A stretch of 64,000 nt of DNA, from assembly GCF_900323885.1 (NCBI RefSeq), contig NZ_OOHJ01000033.1, forward strand, positions 81,222-145,221. The letters run 5' to 3'. Under the pieces are notes generated by a model, which was not told the origin of the DNA, searched no databases, and worked only from the letters and a program-made list of their open reading frames with translations. Positions 8,687 to 17,223 of the stretch are shown here, piece by piece. Both the position numbers and the translations under genes were made by a program. Every line of letters starts with the position of its first letter. Within the stretch, counting starts at the first letter, position 1. The DNA comes from [Actinomadura] parvosata subsp. kistnae. Its GTDB lineage: Bacteria > Actinomycetota > Actinomycetes > Streptosporangiales > Streptosporangiaceae.

Positions 8687-9448
8687 TCAGAGGACCTTGG
8701 CGAGGAAGGCGCGGGTGCGCTCGTGGGCGGGGGCGTCGAGGATCTGGGCGGGCGGGCCGAGCTCGACGACGCGGCCGGCGTCCATGAACGCCACCGCGTC
8801 GGCCACCTCGCGGGCGAACCCGATCTCATGGGTGACGACGATCATGGTGGTGCCGGCGCGGGCGAGGCCCTTGATGACGTCGAGCACCTCGCCCACCAGC
8901 TCGGGGTCGAGCGCGGAGGTGGGCTCGTCGAACAGCAGCAGCTTGGGCTCCAGGGCCAGCGCGCGGGCGATGGCGACGCGCTGCTGCTGGCCGCCGGAGA
9001 GCGTACGGGGGTAGGCGTCGGCCTTGTCGGCCAGGCCGACGCGGGCCAGCAGCCGCTCGGCCAGCGGCTCGACCTCGGCGCGCGGCCGGCGCTGCGCCGA
9101 CAGGGGTGCCTCCATCAGGTTCTGCCTGACGGTGAGGTGCGGGAAGAGGTTGAAGGACTGGAAGACGAAGCCGATCTGGGTGCGCTGCCGCAGCACCTCG
9201 CGTTCGGGCAGCTCGTGCAGGCGCTCGCCCACCTGCCGGTAGCCGAGCAGGCGCCCGTCCACCCGCACCGAGCCGCGATCCACCTTCTCCAGGTGGTTGA
9301 TCGTGCGCAGCAGCGTCGACTTGCCGGACCCGGACGGGCCGAGCACCACCAGCACCTGGCCCCTGGGCACGTCGAGGTCCACGCCGCGCAGCACGTGCAG
9401 GGGGCCGAAGCTCTTGTGGACACCGCGCAGCTCGACCATCGCGCTCAT
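8687..9448 (-). CDS. amino-acid ABC transporter ATP-binding protein
   Basis: A 253-residue GlnQ/HisP-type ATPase with every canonical element intact: Walker A GPSGSGKST, Q-loop FQSFNLFPH, signature LSGGQQQR, Walker B LLLFDEPTSALD and H-loop VVTHE. The start codon overlaps the permease stop (ATGA at 9448-9445), which implies translational coupling. It energises import by the adjacent permease and lipoprotein. An internal ATG at 9439 (MVELRG) is possible but lacks the coupling overlap. Confidence 0.93.
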   Translation of the reverse strand: MSAMVELRGVHKSFGPLHVLRGVDLDVPRGQVLVVLGPSGSGKSTLLRTINHLEKVDRGSVRVDGRLLGYRQVGERLHELPEREVLRQRTQIGFVFQSFNLFPHLTVRQNLMEAPLSAQRRPRAEVEPLAERLLARVGLADKADAYPRTLSGGQQQRVAIARALALEPKLLLFDEPTSALDPELVGEVLDVIKGLARAGTTMIVVTHEIGFAREVADAVAFMDAGRVVELGPPAQILDAPAHERTRAFLAKVL

Positions 9449-10311
9449 GCCCGCCCCTTGCCGTAGTGGCGCTCGACGTAGTGCTGCGCGATCGACAGGA
9501 CGGTGGTCAGCGCGAGGTACCAGAGCGCCGCGACCAGCAGCAGGGCCATGACGCGGCCGTTGCGGTTGTAGATCACCTGCACCTGGTAGAACAGCTCGGG
9601 CAGCGCCATGATGTAGACGACCGAGGTGCCCTTGACCAGGCCGATGATCTCGTTCCCGGCGTTGGGCACGATCGTCCGCATGGCCTGCGGCAGGATGATC
9701 CGCAACAGCCGCCGGCCCGGCGGCAGCCCCAGCGCGGCGGCGGCCTCCCGCTGCCCCGCGTCCACCGACAGCAGGCCGCCGCGGACGATCTCGGCGGCGT
9801 ACGCGGCCTGGTGCAACGCCAGCCCGAGCACCGCCGCCGTGAGCGGCCCCACCAGGTCCATCGTGCCGAAGTCGAAGAACTCGGGGCCGAACGGCACCCC
9901 GACCGACAGCCTCGGATAGAGCAGCGCCAGGTTGTACCAGAACAGCAGTTGCAGGATGAGCGGCACCGACCGGAACAGCCACACGTACCCGAAGGCCACC
10001 GACGACAGCAGCCGGTTCGGCGACAGGCGCATGAGCGCCAGCACCGTGCCCAGGGCGAAGCCGAGACCGATGCCGAGCGCGGTCAGCTCCAGCGTCAGCA
10101 GCACCGAGCGCACCACCGACGGCGCGAACAGGTACTGCCCGACCACCTCCCACTCCCAGGCCGGGTTCGTGATCAGGGCGCTGGCGGCCATCGCCAGCAC
10201 CACGAGCACGCCGGCCGCGGCCAGCCAGCGCAGCGGGTGACGGGCGGTCACCACCTCCAGGGGCCGCCGCGCCTCCTGCCGGGCGGGGGCCTCCACCTCG
10301 GGCAACGTCAT
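9445..10311 (-). CDS. amino-acid ABC transporter permease
   Basis: A 288-residue HisM/GlnP-type permease with five or so membrane segments. It carries the EAA-type loop near residues 190-215 (DAGQREAAAALGLPPGRRLLRIILPQAMR), which docks on the ATPase. A poorly conserved cytoplasmic N-terminus of about 25 residues precedes the first helix. ATG 10311 overlaps the stop of the upstream acetyltransferase gene (ATGA), and its own stop overlaps the ATPase start in the same way. Only one permease gene is present, so the channel would be a homodimer. Confidence 0.92.
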   Translation of the reverse strand: MTLPEVEAPARQEARRPLEVVTARHPLRWLAAAGVLVVLAMAASALITNPAWEWEVVGQYLFAPSVVRSVLLTLELTALGIGLGFALGTVLALMRLSPNRLLSSVAFGYVWLFRSVPLILQLLFWYNLALLYPRLSVGVPFGPEFFDFGTMDLVGPLTAAVLGLALHQAAYAAEIVRGGLLSVDAGQREAAAALGLPPGRRLLRIILPQAMRTIVPNAGNEIIGLVKGTSVVYIMALPELFYQVQVIYNRNGRVMALLLVAALWYLALTTVLSIAQHYVERHYGKGRA

Positions 10312-11042
10312 GACCGGCCCTCGATCCGGGCGGGCGCCGGAACCCGTACCGTGCGGAACTCGGTGGTGCGGCGCAGGCGGAAGCCGAGCCGTTCGTACAG
10401 GCGGATGGCGGGGGTGTTGGCGGCGGAGGCGTGCAGGAACGGCGTCTCGCCGCGCTCCCTGATGCCCGCGGCGACCGCCAGCACCAGCCGGGTCGCCAGG
10501 CCCCTCCCCCGGTGCGCGGGATCGGTGCAGACGGCGCTGATCTCCGTCCAGCCCGGCGGGCGCAGCCGCTCCCCCGCCATCGCCACCAGCGCGCCGCCGT
10601 GCCGGATCCCCAGATAGACGCCCAGCTCGACGGTACGCGGCCGGAACGGGCCCGGCTTGGTCCGCTCGACGAGGTCCAGCATCTCGGGCACGTCCGCCGG
10701 CCCCAGCCGCACCACGCCCGGATCGTGCCTGCCCCCGATGTGCTCGCCGGTGAGCTGGACGCCGGGAACGTTCCTCGCCTCCTGCCAGCCGGGCGGCGGC
10801 AGCAGCACCGGGCCGGTCAGCGGCACCTCGCCGCCCTCGCCCGCCAGCGCCGCCACGTCCCGCCAGTCGGCGGGGCCCGCGTCGGCCGGCATCGACAGGA
10901 ACGGGGCGACGTCCACGGGGTAACGCAGCACCCGGCCGCGCCGTTCGGCGAGGTGGGCGTGCGCTCCGAGCAGCGCGGCCCGGACGGGATCGTCCAGCAC
11001 GTCTATGGGTGCGGCCGGTAAGGGACGGAATTCCACATGCAT
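10308..11042 (-). CDS. GNAT-family N-acetyltransferase (FR47-like)
   Basis: A 244-residue protein whose C-terminal half is a GNAT fold: acetyl-CoA-binding motif DPAHRGRGLATRLV near residue 185, then LHASAANTPAIRLYERLGFR near residue 215. The N-terminal half is a degenerate GNAT-like region. Genes of this FR47 type often head cystine or polar amino-acid ABC operons in actinomycetes, as here. They may acetylate an imported or toxic analogue, but the substrate is unknown. It overlaps the permease start by four bases. The start is uncertain: ATG 11042 has only a distant GAAAGG upstream. Confidence 0.82.
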   Translation of the reverse strand: MHVEFRPLPAAPIDVLDDPVRAALLGAHAHLAERRGRVLRYPVDVAPFLSMPADAGPADWRDVAALAGEGGEVPLTGPVLLPPPGWQEARNVPGVQLTGEHIGGRHDPGVVRLGPADVPEMLDLVERTKPGPFRPRTVELGVYLGIRHGGALVAMAGERLRPPGWTEISAVCTDPAHRGRGLATRLVLAVAAGIRERGETPFLHASAANTPAIRLYERLGFRLRRTTEFRTVRVPAPARIEGRS

Positions 11043-11523
11043 GAGGCGGGGCCTTTCTCACGTCCGTCAGCGGCCCCAGCTCAGCACAATGCGCAATAAC
11101 CGTCAAGTCCTACTTGTTTAGTTGGTTATTCTGGTGGAGTGGTGGACCCAGACGTCAAGCTCGGCGTAGACGGCATGACCGTGGGCGAGAGAACCGGTGA
11201 CCGTCATGGACGCGGGCGCGAGGCCGGTGATCGTCCCACCCGCGCGGACGTGGGTGCGCAGCCACGGGCCGGCCGGCAGGCCGTTCTCGGGGCGGGTGCG
11301 TCGCCGGGCCGCCCGCGGTGCTTCGGCTGGGCACGGCGGGGCGGGGAGCGAGCCGGGCGTGGCGCTCGCCTCGTCGCCGTCGCCGGCGAACGGGATGTCC
11401 TTCCAGACTGGCGCGGAGCAGGCAGTTTTCGCTCCTTGTCAGGCGGGCGACCATGGGCGACCCAGCCCGCACGACACGCGCTCCAGGCTCGTTCGTCATC
11501 GACCTGCCGCGGCGACCGCCCGC
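11043..11523 (-). other. 481-base intergenic region with an orphan minus-strand reading frame
   Basis: No convincing gene. An A/T-rich stretch at 11100-11135 probably holds the promoter of the acetyltransferase operon. From about 11300 down to a TAA at 11120-11118 the minus strand reads protein-like sequence (for example PWLRTHVRAGGTITGLAPAS, then GHAVYAELDVWVHHS), but it has no start, domain or upstream continuation that I can recognise. It looks like the 3' end of a lost gene. Confidence 0.35.
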
Positions 11524-12525
11524 TCAGTCGCCGGCCAGGGCCGCGCCCAGCGGGGTGCGTTCGTAACGGACGGAGCGGCCCGTGCGCGTCCGCGTGACCA
11601 GGCCGGATTCGCGCAGCGCCGCCAGGTGGCCGCCGACGGCGCCCAGGCTGAGCCCCAGCTGCCGGACCAGCTGCGTGGTCGTCGCCGGCACCTCCAGCGC
11701 CCGCAGCACCTGCGCGCGGTGCGGGCCGACCAGCCGTGCCAGCGCCGCCGCGCCGCCCTGAGGGGGTAGTGGCGGTCCCAGCAGGTTCGCGACGCCGCGC
11801 GCCGGATACACCAGGGCGTACGGCCAGGGCGGCTCGACGTAGCTGATGAGGGTGCCAAAGACGGTCGGCATCAGCAGCAGGCCCTTGCCGCCCAGCCGGT
11901 GCCGCTGACACTCGTTCCGGGGGCCGGTGCGCACCTCGATCACGCCGTCGGCGCCCTCGGAACGCCAGCGTACCCGCGGATCCAGGTCGGACAGCGCCGC
12001 GGCCCAGCCGTACATCGCCAGGTGCCCGGCGCGGTGCACCAGGTCGCGTTCCAGCACCGTACGCAGCCGCGGCCAGTCCGGCTCGACCAGCGCGTACCAG
12101 GTCGCCTCGATCGCGTCCGCCAGCCGGGTGAGCACGTCCGGGGCGGACAGGATCTCCAGGACGCGGCGTGGCGGCGCGGGCAGGCCCGCCAGGTTACGGG
12201 CGATCTCCGCGCGGGCCTGGTGCGGCGGGGTCGCCCGCACCACGGCGAGCTCGGCCGCGAAGTCGCCGCCGTGGCCCGACGGCGGCGGATGAATGAAGTC
12301 GGCGTTGTAGGCGCCGCGGCGGAACAGCGCCGTCAACGCCGCGACCGCGGGCGTCTCGCGCAGCAACCGCGCGTACCGGGGTGCGACCCGCTCCGCCCAC
12401 GGCCGCAACGGCCCGGCCGACTGCTTGCCCGCCGCCACCCGCAATGCGTTCATCGCCTCACCGAGCGGCGAGATCGCGTAACGGGTGTGGGCCACGTCGA
12501 CCGGCCCGACTTCGATGACGAGCAT
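11524..12525 (-). CDS. winged-helix (ArsR-like, DUF5937-type) transcriptional regulator
   Basis: A 333-residue protein with a long N-terminal region (residues 1-240) that is mainly helical and begins LVIEVGPVDVAHTRYAISPLGEA. A C-terminal winged helix-turn-helix follows (about 255-325, including LVRQLGLSLGAVGGHLAALRESGLVTRTRTGRSVRYE). This domain order, with the DNA-binding part last, is typical of the DUF5937/ArsR-like regulators of actinomycetes. ATG 12525 has GGAGG 7 bases upstream. It is divergent from an MFS pump with only 58 bases between the starts, so control of that pump is the natural guess. Confidence 0.82.
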   Translation of the reverse strand: MLVIEVGPVDVAHTRYAISPLGEAMNALRVAAGKQSAGPLRPWAERVAPRYARLLRETPAVAALTALFRRGAYNADFIHPPPSGHGGDFAAELAVVRATPPHQARAEIARNLAGLPAPPRRVLEILSAPDVLTRLADAIEATWYALVEPDWPRLRTVLERDLVHRAGHLAMYGWAAALSDLDPRVRWRSEGADGVIEVRTGPRNECQRHRLGGKGLLLMPTVFGTLISYVEPPWPYALVYPARGVANLLGPPLPPQGGAAALARLVGPHRAQVLRALEVPATTTQLVRQLGLSLGAVGGHLAALRESGLVTRTRTGRSVRYERTPLGAALAGD

Positions 12526-12583
12526 CTTTCGCCTCCACACGAAACCCTAACGCCCGCGTCGGGCCTGCCCGAGACTGGCCCGC

Positions 12584-13852
12584 ATGACGACGCTCCAGAA
12601 CGCGCCCGAGCCCGCCCAGGGACCCGTGCCGGCCGCTGCTCACGCGTCCGCACGGGAGCCCGCGCACGAGGTCGTACGGGAGGGCGCGCGCTACCGTGAG
12701 GTGTTCGCGGTGAGGCAGTTCCGGGTGCTGTTCGCCGGGTACGCGCTCTTCCTCGGCGGCGAGACCGTGAAGATGCTCGCGCTCTCGGTGACCGTCTACG
12801 CCGGCACCGGCTCGACGCTGCTGGGCGCGCTGGCCTACGTCGCCGGTTTCCTGCCTCACGCTCTCGGTGGGACGCTGCTGCTGGCCTACGCCGATCGGTG
12901 GCCGCCGCGGGCCGTGATGGTGGGTTATGACCTGGTTCGGGCCGTGGTCGCTGCCGTGCTCGCCGCCGGGCTGCTCTCTCCCGTCGCGATGCTGGTGCTG
13001 GTGTTCGTCGCCGGCGTGCCAGGCGCGGTCGCCTCCGCAGCGCGCGGCGCGCTGCTGCCCGAGTTGCTCGACGGCGATCGGTACGTGCTCGGCCGGGCCG
13101 TGTTCTCCATGGCCGCGGGCGGTACGCAGGTGCTCGGGTTCGCGACGGGCGGGATGCTGATCGTGGCGCTCGGCCCGTACGGCGCGCTCTGGATCACCGT
13201 GGTGAGCTGCCTGCTGTCGGCCGCGCTGCTGCGCCTGCGGCTGTCCGAGAGACCGCACCGCGCTGCGAAAACTGGGGGCGGGGTGCGTGAGACCTGGCGG
13301 GTCAATCGTGCGCTGCTGCGCCGGCCCGCGGTGCGTTCGTTGTTGCTGGCTCAGTGGCTGCCGGCCGCGCTCGTGGTCGGCGCCGAGGGGGTGCTCGTTC
13401 CGTACGCCGACCGGATCGGCGTGCCGGGCGCGGCCGGGATGTTGTTCACCGCAGTGGCGCTCGGCATGCTCGCCGGTGATCTCGTGATCGGGCGGCTGGT
13501 CGCTCCACGACGTAGGGAGCGGCTGGCCGGGCCGCTGGCGTTGTTGCTCGGTGCGCCGTTGCTCGGGTTCGTGCTCTCGCCCGGGCCGGTTGTCGCGGGG
13601 TTGCTGCTCGCCGGGTCCGGGTTCGGGGTCGCGTACCAGCTGGGGCTGGCCCGGCGGTTCCTGGAGGCGGTGCCGGAGGGGAACCGCGGGCAGGCGTTCG
13701 GGCTGGCGCTGACCGGGACCATGACGGCGCAGGGGGTGTTCGCGGCGGGCGGCGGGGCGCTGGGTGAGGTGGCGGCGCCCGGCCTGGTCGTGGGTGCGGC
13801 GGGCGCGGCGTCCCTGCTGGCCGTCCTGGCGCTCTGGCGCGTGCTCGCGTGA
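12584..13852 (+). CDS. MFS transporter
   Basis: A 422-residue protein with about twelve membrane helices after a 45-residue hydrophilic, Ala/Pro-rich N-terminus (QNAPEPAQGPVPAAAHAS). The first helix reads FRVLFAGYALFLGGETVK. A short basic loop (ADRWPPRAVMVGYDLVRA) follows the second helix pair. It belongs to the MFS_3-like exporter group, usually self-protection or drug pumps, with no identifiable substrate. It is divergent from the winged-helix regulator at 12525, a classic repressor/pump arrangement. Confidence 0.83.
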   Translation: MTTLQNAPEPAQGPVPAAAHASAREPAHEVVREGARYREVFAVRQFRVLFAGYALFLGGETVKMLALSVTVYAGTGSTLLGALAYVAGFLPHALGGTLLLAYADRWPPRAVMVGYDLVRAVVAAVLAAGLLSPVAMLVLVFVAGVPGAVASAARGALLPELLDGDRYVLGRAVFSMAAGGTQVLGFATGGMLIVALGPYGALWITVVSCLLSAALLRLRLSERPHRAAKTGGGVRETWRVNRALLRRPAVRSLLLAQWLPAALVVGAEGVLVPYADRIGVPGAAGMLFTAVALGMLAGDLVIGRLVAPRRRERLAGPLALLLGAPLLGFVLSPGPVVAGLLLAGSGFGVAYQLGLARRFLEAVPEGNRGQAFGLALTGTMTAQGVFAAGGGALGEVAAPGLVVGAAGAASLLAVLALWRVLA

Positions 13853-13859
13853 GGACCTT

Positions 13860-13975
13860 AAGCCTCACGCCCCAAAGCCTCACGCCCCGGAGCACCACGC
13901 CCCAAAGCACCACACCTCACAGCGGCACAGCTCACAGCGGCACAGCGGCACAGCCCACAGCGTCACCCTCCGGCG
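13860..13975 (+). repeat. degenerate 15-bp tandem repeats after an MFS gene
   Basis: About seven diverged copies of a unit like AAGCCTCACGCCCCA, grading into AGCGGCACAGCTCAC. They start just after the MFS stop codon and open a 355-base stretch (13853-14207) in which I find no gene or terminator-like hairpin. Confidence 0.6.
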
Positions 13976-14207
13976 TCACACCCCCGCGTCGCATCCTCGG
14001 GCCGCCTCCCGCGTCGCACCGTCGCGCCCCGAAAGGCCGGCGCGAGGCCGCGAGGATGGGGCCCGGCCGCGAGGATGAGCGCGGGCATCAGGCCGGGCGA
14101 CGGGCATCCAGACCGGAGCGCCGCCATCGGGCCGGCCTGCGGTGGTGACCGACCCGGGAGCGCGGGCCATCCGCCCGCGCCGTCCCTCTAGACGGGCCGG
14201 AGTGCGG

Positions 14208-15344
14208 TCACGGGCTGATGCGGGTCCAGCGTTGGTTGGTGGCGCCGCTGCAGGACCAGATCTGGAGCTTGACGCCGTTCGCCGTGGAGTAGTTGGGCAC
14301 GTCCAGGCACTTGTTCGCGCCCACGGCGGTGATGCTGCCGTCGGTGTTGAAGCGCCACTGCTGGTTGCTCTGGCCGTTGCAGTCCCAGATGGCGACGCCG
14401 GCGCCGTCGGCGGTGCTGCGGTTGGACACGTCCAGGCATTTGCCGCCGTAGACGCGCAGTTCGCCGCTCGCGGTGGGGGTCCACTGCTGGTTGGGCTGGC
14501 TGTTGCAGTCCCAGATCTGGGCTTGGGCGCCGTTCGTCTGGGACGCGCCGGTGACGTCGAGGCAGCGGCCCGAGCCGACGCCTCTGATGGCCATCGCGCC
14601 GGAGGGGTTGTCCCCGGGCTGGCCGATGCTGCCGGAGACGGACTGGAGCGCCGCGTACCAGGCGGCGGCCATCTTGTCGTAGCCGCCGGCGGTCGGGTGG
14701 ATGCCGTCGATCAGGTCGGAGGTGGTGAGCTTGCTGTGCATGTCGACCAGGTGGACGTGCTTGCCGCTGCTCACCTTGCTCTGCACGATGCCGGGGATGG
14801 CCGCGTTGAACGTGCGGGCGGCGGCCTCCTGGCCGGAGTTGGACAGCGGGATGATGGTGGCGACGAAGACGTCCGCGTTCGGCACGGCGGTGGTGATGTG
14901 GTCGATCAGGGCGGAGAGCCGTTGGGGGGCGCCGGAGACGTTGTAGTTCTGCAGGATGTCGTTGGTGCCGATGTGGAGCAGCACGGTGCGCGGCGTGTAC
15001 GTGCGCAGCCAGCCGGCGATGTTGGCGTCGATCTGGTCGATGCGCCAGCCGGGGTGGCCTTCGTGATCGTGGTCGCCGAGGTTGCCCGGCCCGTTGAACT
15101 GGGAGCCGACGAAGTCGATGGTGTAGCGGCCGGCGGCGAGGCGCTGCCACAGGCCGATGCGGTAGCCGCCCGGCACCTGGGTGCCCTCGGTGATCGAGTC
15201 GCCGAGGGGCATGACCCGCACTCCCCCGTTCGACTCGGCGCCGGCGACCCCGGTCCCCAGCATCGTGCCGGTCGCGGCTAACGCCACCACCGTGAGCACG
15301 AGGGCCCACCATCGTCTCCAGGTCCGCGGTTCGCTTGGTCGCAT
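14208..15344 (-). CDS. secreted SGNH/GDSL esterase with C-terminal ricin-type lectin domain
   Basis: 378 residues. A basic n-region and hydrophobic segment give a signal peptide ending near AGAES (about residue 37). The SGNH hydrolase domain covers about residues 40-235, with block I PLGDSITEG, block III HIGTNDI and block V DGIHPTAGGYD (catalytic Ser, Asp, His). The rest is a beta-trefoil ricin domain with three QxW repeats (NQQWTP, NQQWRF, NQRWTR) and paired CLDV motifs. A polysaccharide O-acetyl esterase anchored to glycan is likely. ATG 15344 follows GGAGGC; longer in-frame starts do not. A perfect palindrome lies just upstream of the Shine-Dalgarno. Confidence 0.9.
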   Translation of the reverse strand: MRPSEPRTWRRWWALVLTVVALAATGTMLGTGVAGAESNGGVRVMPLGDSITEGTQVPGGYRIGLWQRLAAGRYTIDFVGSQFNGPGNLGDHDHEGHPGWRIDQIDANIAGWLRTYTPRTVLLHIGTNDILQNYNVSGAPQRLSALIDHITTAVPNADVFVATIIPLSNSGQEAAARTFNAAIPGIVQSKVSSGKHVHLVDMHSKLTTSDLIDGIHPTAGGYDKMAAAWYAALQSVSGSIGQPGDNPSGAMAIRGVGSGRCLDVTGASQTNGAQAQIWDCNSQPNQQWTPTASGELRVYGGKCLDVSNRSTADGAGVAIWDCNGQSNQQWRFNTDGSITAVGANKCLDVPNYSTANGVKLQIWSCSGATNQRWTRISP

Positions 15345-15357
15345 GGGTCCGCCTCCG

Positions 15358-15373
15358 TTGTTAGCGCTAACAA
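15358..15373. promoter_or_regulatory. LacI-type operator palindrome upstream of the SGNH esterase gene
   Basis: TTGTTAGCGCTAACAA is a perfect 16-base palindrome with the central CG typical of LacI/GalR-family operators. It is 14 bases from the esterase ATG, in the leader, where a bound repressor would block transcription. No LacI-family gene is in the window. Confidence 0.7.
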
Positions 15374-15552
15374 ACCGCTGAGCGGTCGAGCTCCCGACTT
15401 CGGGTTGAGGGAAGTGGTGGCGGACGGAGCAAATCCGAGTCCGAAAGGTACTGTCAAGGGTGGCGTAGCTTGCGAGGCCCGGAGAGCGTACTGCGGCCCG
15501 CACTCACCTTGGCTTACCGAGGTGAGATGTCTTCGGCCCGTGCCTGCGCGCC

Positions 15553-15567
15553 CATGAAAGTTTCATG
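15553..15567. promoter_or_regulatory. inverted repeat upstream of the DUF574 methyltransferase gene
   Basis: CATGAAAGTTTCATG has perfect 7-base arms around one central base. It lies in the 348-base gap between the esterase and methyltransferase genes, otherwise empty apart from the operator at 15358. It could be an operator; no regulator is identified. Confidence 0.4.
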
Positions 15568-15692
15568 ATCCCGCGCAGGGAGTTCCCGACCACGGCGTCA
15601 TATGACGACCGAAAGTTGCGGTCGCGATATTGACAGTTTTCGGCGCGATCCCCACACTGATGGCCCTAAGTGATCTCGCCACGGAAGAGAAC

Positions 15693-16544
15693 ATGACTCA
15701 CAGCGACGGAGGGGCGGACGCGCCGGCCCCCGAAGAGGTTCCGAGCCCGAGGATCAACCCGCACATCCCCCATCCGGCTCGGATCTACGACTACCTTTTG
15801 GGCGGCAAGGACCACTTCGCCTCCGACCGCAAGGCCGCGGAAGCGCTCATCGAGGTGTCGCCGGGCACGCGTGAAGGCGTGCGCGCGCATCGCGCGTTCC
15901 TGGGCCGGGCGGTGGGGTATCTGGCGGCCGAGGCCGGGATCACCCAGTTCCTCGACATCGGCACCGGGATCCCGACCCAGGACAACACGCACACGATCGC
16001 CCAGAAGGTCGTGCCCGAGGCCCGGGTGGCCTACGTGGACAACGATCCGATCGTGCTGGTGCACGGCCGTGCGCTGCTGACCGGCGACCCCGCGGGCCTG
16101 ACCGACATGATCGAGGCCGATCTGCGGCAGCCGGAGAAGATCCTGGCCGATCCCGCGGTCCGGCGGGTGATCGACTTCACCCGGCCGGTGGCCGTCATCC
16201 TGGCCGGGGTCATGCACTTCATCACCGACGAGGAGGACCCGTACGGGCTGGTCGAGCAGCTGAAGGTCGCGGTGCCGAGCGGCAGCCACCTGCTGCTGTC
16301 GCACATCACGCTCGACTTCGCCGACCAGGTGCGCCGCGAGGACTTCACCAAGCCCTACGACAACAGCACCGCCCCCATGGTGCCGCGCACCTACGACGAG
16401 ACGCTGCGTTTCTTCGAGGGCTGGGACCTGGTGGAGCCGGGCCTCGTCGAGGTGGTGACGTGGCGGCCGGACCTCGACGAGTACCAGGAGGAGATCCCCG
16501 GCGGCCACGCCTGGGCCTACGGGGGTCTGGCCGTCAAGCCTTGA
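15693..16544 (+). CDS. DUF574 (Methyltransf_19) S-adenosylmethionine methyltransferase
   Basis: A 283-residue member of the actinomycete DUF574 family. The N-terminus carries the family mark NPHIPHPARIYDYLLGGKDHF, the SAM motif is QFLDIGTGIPTQDNTH near residue 93, and VAYVDNDPIVLVHGRALL and VILAGVMHFI follow. These methyltransferases are numerous in streptomycetes and relatives and almost none has a known substrate. I choose ATG 15693 (MTHSDGG), which follows GGAAGAG; ATG 15660 in the same frame would add eleven residues. It is convergent with the DUF1048 genes, with three bases between stops. Confidence 0.88.
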   Translation: MTHSDGGADAPAPEEVPSPRINPHIPHPARIYDYLLGGKDHFASDRKAAEALIEVSPGTREGVRAHRAFLGRAVGYLAAEAGITQFLDIGTGIPTQDNTHTIAQKVVPEARVAYVDNDPIVLVHGRALLTGDPAGLTDMIEADLRQPEKILADPAVRRVIDFTRPVAVILAGVMHFITDEEDPYGLVEQLKVAVPSGSHLLLSHITLDFADQVRREDFTKPYDNSTAPMVPRTYDETLRFFEGWDLVEPGLVEVVTWRPDLDEYQEEIPGGHAWAYGGLAVKP

Positions 16545-16547
16545 GCG

Positions 16548-16865
16548 TCACTTTCGCGGCTTCTGCTTGACGGACTCCTGATAGACGTCCGCGTACGTGC
16601 GCGAGTCCTTGATGAGCCCGTCGGCGAAGGCGGCGACGTCGTCGCCGATGAGCTCCAGCACGCCCTTGCCGGCCGCCGCGCCCTCCTCGAAGAAGTCGAC
16701 GAGCCCCGACAGCAGGTCTCCTTCGGTCAGTTCGAGCGGCCCGACCTTGAAGTAGTACCGCTGGATCTCCTTGTAGACGATCTGGTAGTCCGGCGGCAGT
16801 GCCTTGACCCGGGCCAGGTGCGCCCGCCACTGCCTCTTGCCTTCGATGATGTCCTGGATGCCCAC
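16548..16865 (-). CDS. DUF1048 family protein (second copy)
   Basis: A 105-residue small alpha-helical protein, starting VGIQDIIEGKRQWRAHLARVKALPPDY and continuing to IYKEIQRYYFKVG-like sequence. It is related to the upstream gene product, and the pair looks like a tandem duplication that has diverged. DUF1048 proteins are typically encoded downstream of PadR regulators and have no established biochemical role. I start at GTG 16865, one base after the upstream stop (TGA at 16869-16867) and preceded by GGGAGG. The annotated-style longer frame from 16901 would overlap the upstream gene. Confidence 0.75.
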   Translation of the reverse strand: MGIQDIIEGKRQWRAHLARVKALPPDYQIVYKEIQRYYFKVGPLELTEGDLLSGLVDFFEEGAAAGKGVLELIGDDVAAFADGLIKDSRTYADVYQESVKQKPRK

Positions 16866-16866
16866 G

Positions 16867-17223
16867 TCAGCCTCCCAGCCGGCCCAGTTTCCTGGCGACA
16901 TTCCTGTTCAGTTGCGCGCGCCACCGGTCGCGAAAGGTGCGGGCGCCTTCTCCGCCGGCCAGTGCCGCGCAGAAGCCCTCGATGTCGTCGCCGAGCACGT
17001 CGTGAATGCTCTGCCCGTCGGCCGCCGTTTCTTCGAGCAGCCCGAGAGCGCCGTCGAAAATGGGCATCAGGTTGCGGCCGGTGAAGTCGCCGTACAGGAA
17101 AAGGTGGCTCTTGATCTGTTCCCAGGCCGCCCGGTGATCGGGCGGCAGGGCCGCGGCCCGCACCTCGAAAGCCTTCCATTCGCGGGTGAGATCGCTGCCG
17201 GTGATGGTTTCCCAGAAGCTCAT
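16867..17223 (-). CDS. DUF1048 family protein (first copy)
   Basis: A 118-residue protein of the DUF1048 helical family (MSFWETITGSDLTREWKAFE, then LPPDHRAAWEQIKSHLFLYGDFTGRN). The ATG overlaps the PadR stop in an ATGA junction, so its translation is coupled to the repressor. Together with 16548-16865 it forms the usual PadR-DUF1048 operon. The function is unknown; in such operons the DUF1048 protein is often assumed to act with the repressor or as its regulated output, but that is inference. Confidence 0.8.
   Translation of the reverse strand: MSFWETITGSDLTREWKAFEVRAAALPPDHRAAWEQIKSHLFLYGDFTGRNLMPIFDGALGLLEETAADGQSIHDVLGDDIEGFCAALAGGEGARTFRDRWRAQLNRNVARKLGRLGG

Noticed and set aside
9445..11106. 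One long frame joining the permease with upstream sequence (553 residues)
   Set aside because: Only the last 288 residues are permease-like; the upstream part is antisense-style shadow of the acetyltransferase gene, and an ATGA junction marks the true start.
11139..11597. Plus-strand frames in the gap before the winged-helix regulator
   Set aside because: Low-complexity Arg/Gly composition, no domain, and overlap with the regulator's 3' end.
13849..14148. 99-residue plus-strand frame after the MFS gene
   Set aside because: It is a translation of the degenerate 15-bp repeat and G/C-rich sequence (TPQSLTPRSTTP), with no ribosome site or family.
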